From Nipponacmea schrenckii (lineage: Eukaryota > Mollusca > Gastropoda > Lottiidae): 64,000 nt of DNA. A program made the position numbers and the translations under genes. How positions within the stretch are numbered: position 1 is the first letter of the stretch; each line of letters begins with the position of its first letter. The notes below the pieces were generated by a model, which saw only the letters and a program-made list of their open reading frames with translations, was not told the DNA's origin and ran no database searches. The DNA lies in assembly GCA_030562195.1 (NCBI GenBank), contig CM060202.1, positions 19,640,317-19,704,316 on the forward strand, given 5' to 3'. Below, piece by piece: positions 33,495 through 46,547 of the stretch.

Positions 33495-35150
33495 CAATAT
33501 CAAACAAGTTTGACACAAGTTTCTTTCACTTCATCTCCAAACTTTTCCTCTGATGCTTTCCAGAGAGTCCGTCTCCGGGAAGAGAGGAAAAGATTAAATA
33601 ATCCAAAAATGAGGAATATTACAATGAAAAATTGTGATGGCTCTCTGTATGTTTGCACCTTGATTGCTACGTTTGGACAATGCTGTCGTTCCTGTTGTAG
33701 AGGAATATGATTTCCTTGGTCTAACTTTTGGCAGCAAGCTTTCCTTTCGTCCACACATTAAAATCCTCAAGAACAAATGTCTGAAAGCCCCCAACATACT
33801 GAGAGTCTTATCCAACACTGACTGGGGAGCTTATCGTAAGGTCCTCCTCCGATTATATCGAGCGTTGGTTCGATCTAAGCTCGATTTTGATTGCCAGGTG
33901 TATGGTTCAGCTCATCCATCCTATCTCAAAGAGCTTGACACCATACACCACCAACGACTTAGAATCAGTTCAGGAGCTTTTCGCTTCATTTGAAAGTCTG
34001 TACGTCGAGGCTAACGAACCCTAATTGAACGTCAAACGTGGCAGACTTTCACTGCAGTATGCTATTAAAATAGCATTTTTGCCATACCATCCGGCTCACC
34101 TCCCCGTATTTAGTCATTATTTTGAGCATTTGTAGGAGGACAAGCCCCGTGCAATTTCTTCTTTTAGAGTCTGCATTCAACCCCTTATGTCAGCGGCTGG
34201 TATCAGCCTCGACAGTATTACGGACTTCATAATGACCACACATCCAACTTGGTCAATTGCTCCAACTTAGATAGACATTAGTCTATCGAGCAATAAGAAG
34301 TCACAAACAAGTCTAAATTTCTCGACTTAAGGACTAAATATGGGGAATATGCTCCTTTCTATATAATGGGTCCAAGGATGGTGATAAGGCAGCAGCCGCG
34401 ACAGTTGCGCCATCCGAGGTCCTGTCTGTATCTCTTCCACCAGCAGCCTCTTTCCTCACAGAAGAACTCGTCCATTTGGTCAGTCCTTTAGCTCATCTAT
34501 AATAAAAAGTATAATCTATTCTGATTCATTGTCCGCCTTATAAGCTATTAATAACATTAAACTTGTGCACACAATAATCGGAGATATTTACAAGCTCTCT
34601 TGCCGGAAAAAGGACATTGTCCTTTGTTGGCTCCAAAGTCACATGGATATACGGGGGAATGGGCAGGCAAAGGCAGCGACTAAGGCTGCTTTGTCACTGC
34701 GTTTCTCCTCCTTTTCCTTTCCTTACATCGATTTTAAATAAGTGATAAGGACTTTTATATTGCAACGATGGCAGCAAAAGGGATGCTGCAGATACAAACA
34801 AACTTCATGCCGTCCAGCCTCTCCTGGGGGACTGGCATCCTTCTATTGTGCCAACAGGAGAATTGAAGTCGGAGTGTGTCCCTCTCGACTTGAACATACT
34901 CACCTTACCAACTGTTATCTGCTCAAGCGAGAGCCTCAACCAGTCTGTAAACACTACCAGGTTCGCCTGGCAGTGAAACACATTCTGATTGAGTACACGC
35001 ATCTCAAAACTATAAGATCAGAGCACTACCGTGCTGAATCTTTTTTTCAGCTGTTTGCGCAACCTTCTCTTTGTTGTCGCGTTTTTAAAACAATCTGTAA
35101 TCAACTGTGTTTTTGTTATAGTTTTGTTTATTGCTATTTTGTTTAAAGCC
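33495..35150 (+). pseudogene. Jockey-like LINE, 3' half with RNase H, decayed
   Basis: Frame 33664-33993 reads VEEYDFLGLTFGSKLSFRPH and LYRALVRSKLDFDCQVYGSA, the RT C-terminal region of Jockey-type LINEs. About 34600-34690 reads LCWLQSHMDIRGNGQAKAA, an RNase H end. 34742-35050 reads RLEHTHLTNCYLLKREPQPV and a following Cys-rich stretch. Many stops and frameshifts lie between these blocks, so it is a fossil. A tandem repeat starts about 170 bp after it. Confidence 0.75.
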
Positions 35151-35316
35151 CAATTTGGGTTACGGTCATTCTGTGATATTGTTTCTGACGTTGTTTTGAC
35201 GCCCTTTTTGGGCTTTCTGTGATACTTTTTATTTAATTTTTGTTTTTGTTTTAAATCATATTCAGGTGCTATATAGTCCGTTTTGGTGCTGATGCATCTT
35301 AATACATTGCATTTCA

Positions 35317-36318
35317 TTATAGTTCATGGTTCATTATGGTTCATGGTCCATTATAGTTCATGATTCATGGTTCATTATACTTCATGGTCCATTATAGTTC
35401 ATGGTTCATTATAGTTCGTGGTTCATGGTTCATTATACTTCATGATTCATGGTTCATTATAGTTCATGGTTCATTATAGTTCATGGTCCATTATAGTTCG
35501 TGGTTCATGGTCCATTATAGTTCATGGTTCATTATAGTTCGAGGTTCATGGTCCATTATAGTTCATGATTCATGGTTCTTTATAGTTCATGGTGCATTAT
35601 AGTTCGTGGTTCATGGTCCATTATAGTTCATGATTCATGGTCCATTATAGTTCATGATTCATGTTCATTATAGTTCATGGTCCATCATAGTTCATGGTTC
35701 ATTATAGTTCGTGGTTCATGGTTAATTATAGTTTCATGGTCCATCATAGTTCAGGGTCCATTATAGTTCATGGTCCATTATAGTTCATGGTTTATGGTTC
35801 ATTATAGTTCATGGTCCATCATTGTTCATGGTCCATTATAGTTCGTTGTTTATCATAGTTCGTGGTTTATTATAGTTCATGGTTCATTATAGTTCATGGT
35901 CCATTATAGTTCATGGTTCACAATAGTTCATGGTTCATTATTTTTCATGGTTCATTATAGTTCGTGGTTCATTATAGTTCGTGGTTCATTATAGTTCTCT
36001 GTTTATCATAGTTCGTGGTTTATTATAGTTCATGGTTCATTATAGTTCATGGTTCATTATTGTTCATGGTTCATTATAGTTCGTTGTTTATCATAGTTCG
36101 TGGTTTATTATAGTTCGTTGTTCATTATAGTTCATGGTCGATAATAGTTCGTGGTGCTTTATAGTTCATGGTTTATTATAGTTCGTGGTGCTTTATAATT
36201 CATGGTTCATTATAGTTCGTAGTTCATGGTAATTCATTATAGTTCATGATTTATCATAGTAAATGGTTCATTATAGTTCGTGGTTCATTATAGTTTATGG
36301 TTCACTATAGTTCATAGC
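35317..36318. repeat. Minisatellite of TTCATTATAGTTCATGG type, about 1 kb
   Basis: Imperfect units of 17 bp or multiples are built from TTCATTATAGTTCATGG with variants TTCGTGG, TCCATTATAG and TTTATTATAG. It begins just after the LINE 3' flank, where CATTTCATTATAGTTC may be the seed. Confidence 0.9.
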
Positions 36319-37520
36319 CCAATAACAATTTATAGAGAATATACGAACAATATTTATCTTTTCGTTAAAACATGTCCACTTATTTGGGTTTTTTTTCTTG
36401 AAAACGAGAAGATATTTCAAACAGATGTGTGTGTGTTTAAAGACAATGTACAGAAACAAATCATTTTCTGTGATTCTTAGATGACCAGATTAACACCCCA
36501 CAAGTCGATGTATAAAATTAACCAATATTTAATACTAGCCTCTGATACAGCCTAATTAACCCTGTCTTTATATTGCACCAACTGGTCCTATTGTCCACAG
36601 TCAACATCTTAACCCCTCTAGCCCTAAAATATGTCACCTTTGACAACTCTATTCAAACCCAATAACATTTTAGAAAAGCTTTTAACGGACCCTTACTACC
36701 ATTAAAATCTCCTTTGACAGTTTCTTATCATGTGATCGACAAGAATTGTTACGTAGTAATTCTCGTGTATTAAGTCATAGAAATGTGGGCACTACGTCAA
36801 TGAAGATTTGAGGAGAACGTCGTCGCGTGTCTTAATGGTCATATGAGGTAATAATAACGTGCTAAGTGGAACTAATCTATGACAACATTGTGGTGTGATA
36901 ACCAAATACCAGTAAATTTCGTCCATTCATAATAACTAGTTCTACATCTTGACATCGCCCCTCGAGATGGATATCTTCTACACGCTGATGTTACTCAATG
37001 GTATGGTAGCGTCCACCTGCCTTCAACGAGTCCAGACAAACTCCCGTGTTATTGTTCAGAGGTCGACCCTCTTATTCAATATTTAACTGTTTGAATGTAA
37101 TGAGTACTTTACAGAAGAAAAGAAAGGGGTTGAGATGTCGCGACACTCATTGAAGTATAACATGGTATACAATAGAAGGTCGAAAGGAAGATACCCTCGC
37201 TTTAAATTGGTCCAATTAGTCCACAAAGAATAAATCTTGATTGGATGAAGTCATATACCTTGATTTAGCGGTTTAATATAAACGACTTTGAAGTTCTACC
37301 CGAATTTTCAAGATTTTTTGGTTTTGGAAAAAGTCTGACACCAAAAGCGCTGTAACTGCCAGAGTTTTCAAGTTATGGACCTGAAATTTAGCAGCGGTAA
37401 CTTCAGATAGTTAGCTACCTGCATATCAAATTTCAACTTTCAATCTTCAGTAGTTTCGGTGTGGCAGCAGTCTAAGGTTTGGTAATGTGCAACTAGCCAC
37501 TATAGAACTATATAGGCTGG
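36319..37520. other. Non-coding stretch
   Basis: No gene seen. Unique-looking AT-rich DNA between two minisatellites. Confidence 0.5.
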
Positions 37521-37524
37521 CAGA

Positions 37525-37553
37525 CGACCCCCCCCCCCCCACACACACACACG
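37525..37553. repeat. Poly-C and (AC)n run
   Basis: A run of about 13 C followed by (AC)n directly precedes the 16-bp minisatellite. Confidence 0.9.
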
Positions 37554-37566
37554 AAAATGGCCATAA

Positions 37567-39965
37567 CTCGCCGAAACAAGACCAATACGAAACAGGACCA
37601 ATACGAAACAAGACCAACATGAAACAAGACTAATACGAAGCAAAACCAATACGAAACAAGACCAATATAGAACAAATCCAATACAAAACAATATGAAACA
37701 AGACCAATATGAAACAAGACCAATACGAAACAAGATCCAAGAAACTAGACAATACGAAACAAGCAATACGAAACAAACAATATGAAACAAGACCAACATG
37801 AAACAAGACCAATACGAAACAAGACCAATACGAAACAAGACCAACTTGAAACTAGACAAATACGAAACAAGTCAATACGAAACAAGACCAATACGAAACA
37901 AGAACAATACGAAAAAAGACCAATACGAAACAAGACCAATAGGAAACAAGACCAATACGTAACAAGACCACCATGAAAGAAGACTAATACGAAACAAGAC
38001 TAATACAAAACAAGACCAACATGAAACAAGACAAATACGGAACAAGACCAATGCGAAACAAGATCAATACGAAACAAGACCAATACGAAACAAGAACAAT
38101 AGGAAACAGGACCAATACGAAACAAGACCAACATGAAACAAGACTAATACGAAACAAGACCAACATGAAACAAGACCAATGCGAAACAGATCCAATATGA
38201 AACAAGACAAAAACGAAACAAGACCAATATGAAACAAGACCAATACGAAATAAGACCAATACGAAACAAGACCAATCCGAAACAAAATAAATATAAAACA
38301 AGACCAATAAGAAATAAGACCAATATCAAACAAGACCAATACGAAATAAGATCAATATCAAACAAGACCAATACGAAACAAGACCAATATGAAACAAGAC
38401 CAATACGAAACAACATCGATATGAAACAATACCAATACGAAACAAGATTAATATGAAACAGGATCAATTGGAAACAAACCAATACGAAACAAAAGCGATA
38501 TGAAACAAGACCAATGCGAAACAAGACAAATACGTAAAAAGTCCAATACGAAACAAGATCAGTGTGAAACAAGTCTAATACGAAACAAGACCAATACGAA
38601 ACAAGACCAACACGAAACAGGTTCAAGACCAACATGAAAGAAGACCAATACGAAACAAGTCAATACGAAACAAGTCAATACGAAACAATTCCTATACGAA
38701 ACTAGTCCAATACGAAACTATTCCAATATGAAACAAGTCTAATACGAAACAAGACCAATACGAAACAAGACCAACACGAAACAGGTTCAAGACCAACATG
38801 AAAGAAGACCAATACGAAACAAGTCAATACGAAACAATTCCTATACGAAACTAGTCCAATACGAAACTATTCCAATATGAAACAAGGCCAATAGGAAACA
38901 AGACCAATACGAAACAAGACCAACACGAAACAGGTTCAAGACCAACATGAAAGAAGACCAATACGAAACAAGTCAATACGAAACAATTCCTATACGAAAC
39001 TAGTCCAATACGAAACTATTCCAATATGAAACAAGGCCAATAGGAAACAAGATAGGTATGAAACAAGACTAATACAAAAAAGACCAATACGAAACAATTC
39101 CAATATGGAACATGTCCAATACAAAACAAGACCAATAGGTAGCAGGTCTAATATGAAACAGGGCCATTACAAAACTAGTCCAATACAAAACAAGATCAAT
39201 AGGAAGCAGGCCTAATATGAAACAGGACCAATACAAAACTAGTCCAATACAAAACAAGATCAGAACGAAACAGGACCAAAACAAAACAAGACCAATATGA
39301 AACAAGACTAATACGAAACAAGATCAATATGGAACAACTCCTATACAAAAAAGACTAATAGGAAGCAGGTCTAATACGAAACAGGACCAATATGAAACAA
39401 GACCAATTCGAAACAATTCCAATATGGAACAACTCCTATACAAAACAAGACTAATAGGAAGCAGGTCTAATACGAGACAGGACCAATGTGAAACAAGACT
39501 ACTACGAAACAAGACCAATATGAAACAGGACCAATATGAAGCAGGACTAATATGAAATAAAACCAATATGAAACAAGACCAATATGAAACAGGACTAATA
39601 CGAAACAAGACCAATATGAAACAGGACTAATACGAAACATGACCAATATGAAACAAGACCAATACGAAACAGGTTCAATATGAAACAAGACCAATATGAA
39701 ACAAGACCAATACGAAACACTTCCAATATGGAACAAGTCCAACACAAAACAAGACCAACAGGAAGCAGGTCTTATACGAAACAGGACCAATACAAAACAA
39801 GACCATTACGAATACCAATAAGAAACATGACCAATACGAAACAATCCCAATATGAATCAAGACCAATATGAAACAGGACCAATACAAAACAAGACCATTA
39901 CGAATACCAATACGAAACAAGACCAATACAAAACAATACCAATTTGAAATAAGGCCAATAGTGAA
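37567..39965. repeat. 16-bp minisatellite, about 2.4 kb
   Basis: The unit ACCAATACGAAACAAG is repeated roughly 150 times with variants (AACATG, AATATG, CAGG). A block of about 150-160 bp containing CAGGTTCAAGACCAACATG is itself repeated three times (about 38610, 38772, 38923). On the minus strand the 16-bp unit has no stop in any frame, so long hydrophobic frames such as CFVLVLFRIGLVSYWS appear; these are by-products, not genes. Confidence 0.95.
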
Positions 39966-42900
39966 TAAGGCTGGTTTGAGGATTGGTGGGTTATAGGTGA
40001 ATCTGTGCTTTTCTGAAACTTGATAAGAAGATGTTAAACCAATTAGGAAGCCACCTTAGGTGAACGGGTTACTTGGTACCAATATGGGGATGGCCTGTCG
40101 TGTATTGTGCCCCCAATGTAAAGGGTGAGTGAGTACCATACTGAATGTTAACAAGAATGTGTGAAAAGTTGTCTGGAGCTCTGTCGAGAATCTGAATTGT
40201 TTGATAACCACGTGACAACTGTCGATTTAGTCCTGCTTGTGAAATCAAACTATTAAATCTGTTGTTTAACGTTTAGTTTTAACGTTTAACTGACAAATGA
40301 GTTCGTTTATTGTCATCATTTACCATAATATTGTCTGATTTGGAAGTCTAAAATGTGTATTTTGAAATTATTAACACGCTACTTGAAGCGTTGTTGAAAA
40401 CAATTAGAATTTGAAGGTTCGTGGAAGATCAGCAAGCTGGAAGTTGTTGAAGAGTTGATTTTCTCTACACGGCTCGCGGACTTGTGAAAATAGCGAGAAG
40501 GGTTGGCGGGGTAATAATTGTTAAATACATATTTACTGAAGGAAGTTTGATTTGTTCTATGACAGCACTCTGACAATATTCTCTCAACTTTTCAATGTTC
40601 AACTTTAGCCTTTTATTCCCGACAAACTATAGGAGTTTTTATAAAGACGTTGGTAACAATTATAGGGCTCTAGTTCGTCTGTCTCCCAATGCAATTTACA
40701 GCATCAATTTCTTTGTACTTGATGAAATCAAACTCGGGGTGTTTGAAGTAATCAACTGTTATGACGGTGTTTTTTTCTCTCCAGGCAGATGGCAGCCAAA
40801 CTATCAGGCATATTTCAAAAACCCTGCATAAAAGACGGAAATTCATATCAGTTTTAGACAATATAGGCGTCTTATTTAGCTAATCATTGAAGTACCCTTT
40901 CAAACTTTTTATTCTTGCAACCGGATCATGAATAAATGATATTTGTGCGCGAAACAAAGCCAGAAAAAACTGCAAGACTTTAGTTTTATCTTCCAATGGA
41001 TTTTATTGGCGGTCTTTTTTATTATGCTTATTTTTTCGCTCTTCTTTTACCAGCTTGATATCGGTGCACGTGGGATCCGAGTCCCGTTACTTTCATAAAA
41101 CGCGTGCACCGGTTTCTCATACCCAAATGAGCGTGGAGAAAAGTGATTTGACAGGGGTAGGGTAGCTTTGTCTCAGAGCTTTTAGCCCCTCCCTTATTAT
41201 CTTAATTTCACCCTAATAGTTTCTTAGAAGAAGACATGTACGTGGTGCCACGTCATTCATGCACGCGTATTTAACACACACGAATACCTAAAATGTTTCT
41301 TGAAAAAAAGAAAAAGGTTTGAAATTTGGGCACCTGCTTTACGATTAAACTCTTGGCGACCAGATGCACCATTCTTTCTGATAGTTGATTAGAAAGTTCT
41401 ATTAAATCAGAAGAAAAGAAACTGGAATATGTTTGAACTGATGTTTGCCCCCCTACGAGGTGCCTGGATTTGTTTAAAACAATGAGATAACACTGTGTGA
41501 ATAAAACACTCTGCTTGGAGAAGAAAGGGGGACTCAGTCTGTTTTTAGCGGTACTTGACAATTCTTCTTGCCGCCTGGCGATCAGTGGGGTTGATAAGCG
41601 CTCAATGAATAATTCATACTTGTTAAGGAAGAAAACAAACCTGTAATAAGCCAGGAGTATAATTCTATGGTTATAGAGGGTGATGTGGAGAGATCTTCAA
41701 CTTAACATCTCAATAAAAACAGATGCTGGAAGCTGGAGGAGAGAGAGGGGAAAGAGAGGAGGTATGATGACGACTCGGCCCCTATAGTTATTGTAAGGGG
41801 TGATTAGTGTTAATGATAAGAGTTTTAATTAATGGTAATATATGCTAGACGGTTTGAATTGATAAAATACACGTTTGTTTGAGAGTATTAGTTATTATAG
41901 CCCTGGCTATTTACACTCGTCTCTACTCACATCTCCATCACAAACTACCATTTAAGGTAATTGTTTACCCAACCCAAGGTCTAAATGGCAGCTTCATCGA
42001 TTTCTTCGCTAATTTCATCATTAATGATATCATTAGTTCATTTATGACACTTTCAACTCAAATAATCACCAGACAACATATTCCGCTTCCCAGCTGCTGT
42101 TTTCTAAGACCTGTGAAAAAGTAAATCGAGTCTAAATAAACATGGATTTTATTTCACATTGTAGCTGGATCATTTACCAACAATTCCATACCAAAATATC
42201 CGATTTGTTTTTATCTAAATTAAAGTTATTTAACTTTTATTAAGCGCACCCATAGTTTTATTACTTTGCCGCGAAAACTTTTAAAACTTTTTCTTCCCGT
42301 CATACAATGCGCGTGATTCTGCGTAACATCCGCTAACGGTGCTCTATTAACATAAAAATACCCTATTGTGTTGCACACTAGCGTTGAATTGTGAATGAAC
42401 GGTTGAAATGGCTGGGAACTCGGTGTTTATTGCTACCCCTGCTCTCTTTATCATTCCAATTAACAACCTAATTTTTTAACAATTTTATATTTTTGATGAA
42501 ATATCGTTAAAACAATGAATATTTTAGCGATTTACATGAAAATTTGAAATTTTTCTTTGTTCTCATGGTAACAATTGCCGATGTTCGATGCTGATTGTCA
42601 TCGATTAGCTGATTGAAAATCACTCCACCATTATTGGAATCATTTTTTTTCCCCTCATTTTAGTCTAATATACACTACACATTTTTTTTTATAATTATTT
42701 TATATTTTTCGATGTTTTACTCCCCTTTCGTATTAGAATTCAGACAATTGTAAATTTATAGCCCTTTAAACGGTGACTAAAATCAAGTCATACTTACTCC
42801 GATTCGGTTTAATTTACTTCAATTTATTCAGAAAATCTCAAAATTGAATTTTGCAGAAGAAAAAATCATCAAAATACAGCCAGATGTTTGAACAAATAAA

Positions 42901-45680
42901 AAAATTTGAATATTTTGTGATTGAAAATCGAATGAAATTGAAAGGGTGAAGAAAGCACATTAACACCTCGTTCTTTCGTTCTTTTTATTAAAGTGGAGTT
43001 TATTCAAATTGCATGACCGTATATTCATGTTCTGCACGTTCACCAACAAAAAACAACCTTAAAAAAATATTTCTTTAAGGTGGAAATAACATTATCTATG
43101 AGTGATTTAATCAAATAGATATATTGTCGGGATAAATACCGACTCGATTTTTCTTTTTTACAATCACTTTCCTCGCCCCTTTCAACAATTTAAACAGTAA
43201 AAAAACGAGTTAAACTCCACCTAACCTGTTCTATTGTAACCAGTGTGTAACGGTAAATTCAATAGGGGGTGAAAAATAGGTGAGTTTATGGAAGTAAAAC
43301 TTAATGATAAAACACCAAACAAATATTATATAAATTTCATAAATCAGGTTCAGCTGACAAATACTAATCCTAGTATTGAAACAGAATTTCTCTTACTTTC
43401 AGCCCTCACAGCACTGTAGAATTCATTGTAGTAGCGATTACCTTAAAAGGAGAAGTTTACCATATAAGGCAAGTGAGCTCACAACAAAGGCGATATTTTT
43501 TATGAATGAAAAGGGGAAGAATGGGTGAAAAGAATCACCTTTGTGTTTTTAACTCAGTTGAACCTGCGTCTAAATACGAAGATGTGATCAAATGATAAAA
43601 ATTCCAAAAAAAACTGGATAAAAGATAAATTATCTTAAATTACTATTTTCTGATTTGTGTCTTTGTTTGGAAATGAATTTCTTTTTCACAGGACTTAAAA
43701 GAATTGGTAAATTAGAAATGAAGAAAATACACTCAGTAATAAAACAGTGTAGGCAAATAAGGGTTTGATTCATCGACGGCTGAATTCATACGGTGTAGGT
43801 AAAGGTAGAAGAAGGTAGAGGAAGGCAGAGGAGGTAAAATATGGTTGTTAGTTTGAAGTTTGACTTGATTTTCGTCACAACAATGCCAATTATTGACAAT
43901 GTGACGTTATTTTCCACATATTTAAAGACAGAATGAAATTGGACGGCGATAAATAGACTCTTTGATTCAAACCTTTTGTTATATTTTTATTGTACGTTTT
44001 ATTACTAAAACACTAATCCCGTTTCTCGTAGAAGATGAAGGCGAAAATTGCCCAATAATTTGTATGATTTTACCTATAAATGGTCAACACACGAAATCAT
44101 CGAGTTTATCGCCGAACATCAAAAACTTATGATAAATTCACGATCCATTACAATGATTTTATCGTGTAATATGGCCTCCTAGCTCAATTAATTTCTTGAG
44201 TCAGAAAAATCAAGATGTAAAACTCCATTTCATTCCAATTCGTTTTTTGGTTATACTCATAAAAACAAATTGATTGACTGGAATTATAAGGGAAGATAAC
44301 TAAGATAAATTTTCCTCTTTAATAATTTTTTCCAAAGAAATAATCCAAGAACCTGTTTCTCATACATTTAATTTTAAGTACTCGGTAATTTTCATTTTAT
44401 ATTTTCTCGTCTTAGACTCTTACAATAATTGTTCTCATTTTACACAGGCTAGTCTTTATATCTTCCACGCCATTAATTTACTGTGAGAAAAGAGAAGGAC
44501 ACAATAGCACCCCTTGTCGTCGACCCTGTTTTCAAGTTTTTATTAGAATTTTTATGATTACGTTACTAATTTGTCGTCTTTTGTGATTACAGATACTCAG
44601 GTATTAGTAATTACTAGTGATATTTATGAGGCATGCCCTTTACTGGGGACAAAACATCTTATTTTTTATTGATAATAATTCTGTTTGGACAATTTGAAAA
44701 GAAAGTAGCAGGTAGCATAAGAAAGGAAATCCCTCGGTGTAATATAAAGTAGGCTTCAGGCCATGTATTTTTTACTACAGACGATGGGATAGTACCACAT
44801 GAAAGAGTTTGATTTACACACGTTCTAATGGTACTTCATAAATTAGCATTATTTATTTAGTTTTTCTGTCCTCATTTCTTTATGTTACACCTGCAGTTTC
44901 TCTGATGTTTTTCATTTTTTCATGAAAATAATTTCCGTTGGTGTTGGTCTTTAAAGAAAATTTCAATGACAATATTTAGAAAATAAAAGTGTTCAGTGAC
45001 AATATTTTTAGCTTATAAAAAGCTTCATAAATAGTTAAAGGTAACTTAACAAAGACGAACCGATAAAACATGTTTCGTTTATCAGTTTGAGTAAGTGGTA
45101 AGGTAATATTACAGGCCGAATAAAAGATAAAATAAAGAATACAACCAACCGCTAACTGTAACTAAAGACCCGGACAATAGAAAGATACTTGAAACTACGT
45201 AAACTGTTATAAAGGTTGAAGTGGGAGGGGTTTAGTTAAACATCTCTATTTATAGGGTTAATATTTATCAATGGATATAAAGATTTAGTCATTCTGTATA
45301 TCGGCAATTAGTATATGATATATTCTTACTTTTATTTTATGTTCGTTAAGAAAATAGTTTTAATTCATGAACTATTCTACTCTTTAAATCTGGAGATAGA
45401 TGTGTATGTATTCAAATTTTAATATGTAAATATGTTTTAACCTGTAAGTGTCAACTGCTCTAGGGTTATTTTTTTCAGATTCTTTAGGTGATTCTTGTAA
45501 CGATGTATAACAAAAGTTTTTAAAAATGAAAATTGAATTTTTTGATTTTTGAAATTAAAAGTACATTTTGCGTTTTTGAAATGTATTTGTGCATATCTCG
45601 TGATCTATTAGATGTACAAGCTTCAAATTTTTACGGTTAATATACATTTTGAATGTGATTAGATTTACGCCAATAAAATG
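39966..45680. other. Non-coding central ParaHox interval
   Basis: Nearly 6 kb without a recognisable gene. Short frames (40379-40576 minus, 40595-40831 plus, 41271-41561 minus, 41879-42124 plus) show no domain. A GA-rich patch lies at about 41730-41765. A short copy of the GTAAAACTCCATTTCATT SINE 3' end is at 44215-44235. The length of unbroken unique-looking DNA makes it a candidate for regulatory sequence. Confidence 0.5.
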
Positions 45681-45837
45681 AGAAGGGCGTGGCACATCCG
45701 GGTAAACTTCCAATTTACCATTTATATGGAATTACGTCTGTAGAAAATAACGTTTTTCAAAAAAGTACTTTGCACACAGATACCTCGTTGCTTTGGCCAG
45801 TTTTATCAGATGTTTCGGCCTGTTTGTTGCAATTTTG

Positions 45838-46547
45838 CGACAATAATAATAATATAATAATAATACTTTATTTGACAGGAAAACCAGTTTGCCAGAGGCA
45901 AATCTTCCCTGATATCCTCCTAAACTACATATACAAAAATTATAAAATTATAAAAGAAATAAAAAGCATGCACACAATGTAATAAACATGCAAATATTAT
46001 ATACACATACAGAAATTATGAAATACACATAGAATTTTATACATATTATTTATATACATGACAAAGATGTAAAACGTGAAAACTGGTATCAACTTGATGG
46101 TGGTATTTTATGTAGCTTTGCCTTTAGCCTCATTTTAAACATAGCTAGTGATGAAGATGATTTAGTTGTTTGGGGCGGAGAGTTCCAAAGAAGACTTGCT
46201 GTATATCGGAAGGTTCGTTTCATTGCTTCCAGCTAACATTTGGGTACATAAAGATCTTCATTGGTTTGCAAGCGAAGGCAGAGGTTTGTTGAGGAAACAA
46301 GTGAATTCTTTGAAAAATAATTTTTAAAATAAAGAGGGCATTTTTCATAAATGATTTTGTATGTCAGTATCCCAGTGTTAAGTTTAAAACGTTGATAGAT
46401 TGTGAGCCAATTAAGAGCGTTAAACAAGTCTGCTGATCTTGCATCATAGTTCGCGTCTAGGATACTTCGCGCTGGTCGTTTTTGAATTTCATGTAAGACT
46501 TCCAGCTTACCATGAGACGCATTACTCCAAACAATACTACAATAATC
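45838..46547 (-). pseudogene. LINE 3' part (minus strand) with (ATT)n tail
   Basis: The minus-strand frame 46559-46233 reads CSIVWSNASHGKLEVLHEIQ and LNWLTIYQRFKL. This is followed, through a frame change, by LLWNSPPQTTKSSSSLAMFK, the RT C-terminus of a Jockey/CR1-style LINE. The element ends in (ATT)n at about 45840-45865. Its upstream part is split off by the fold-back transposon and continues for a few codons (IMDYC) after 48033. Confidence 0.7.

Noticed and set aside
37500..39926. Many overlapping minus-strand frames of 60-163 residues resembling a hydrophobic repeat membrane protein
   Set aside because: They are produced by the 16-bp minisatellite, which lacks stops in all three minus frames; no gene signals.
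40379..42124. Small host genes in the central ParaHox interval
   Set aside because: Frames of 65-96 residues on both strands lack domains, biased composition or matching splice signals.
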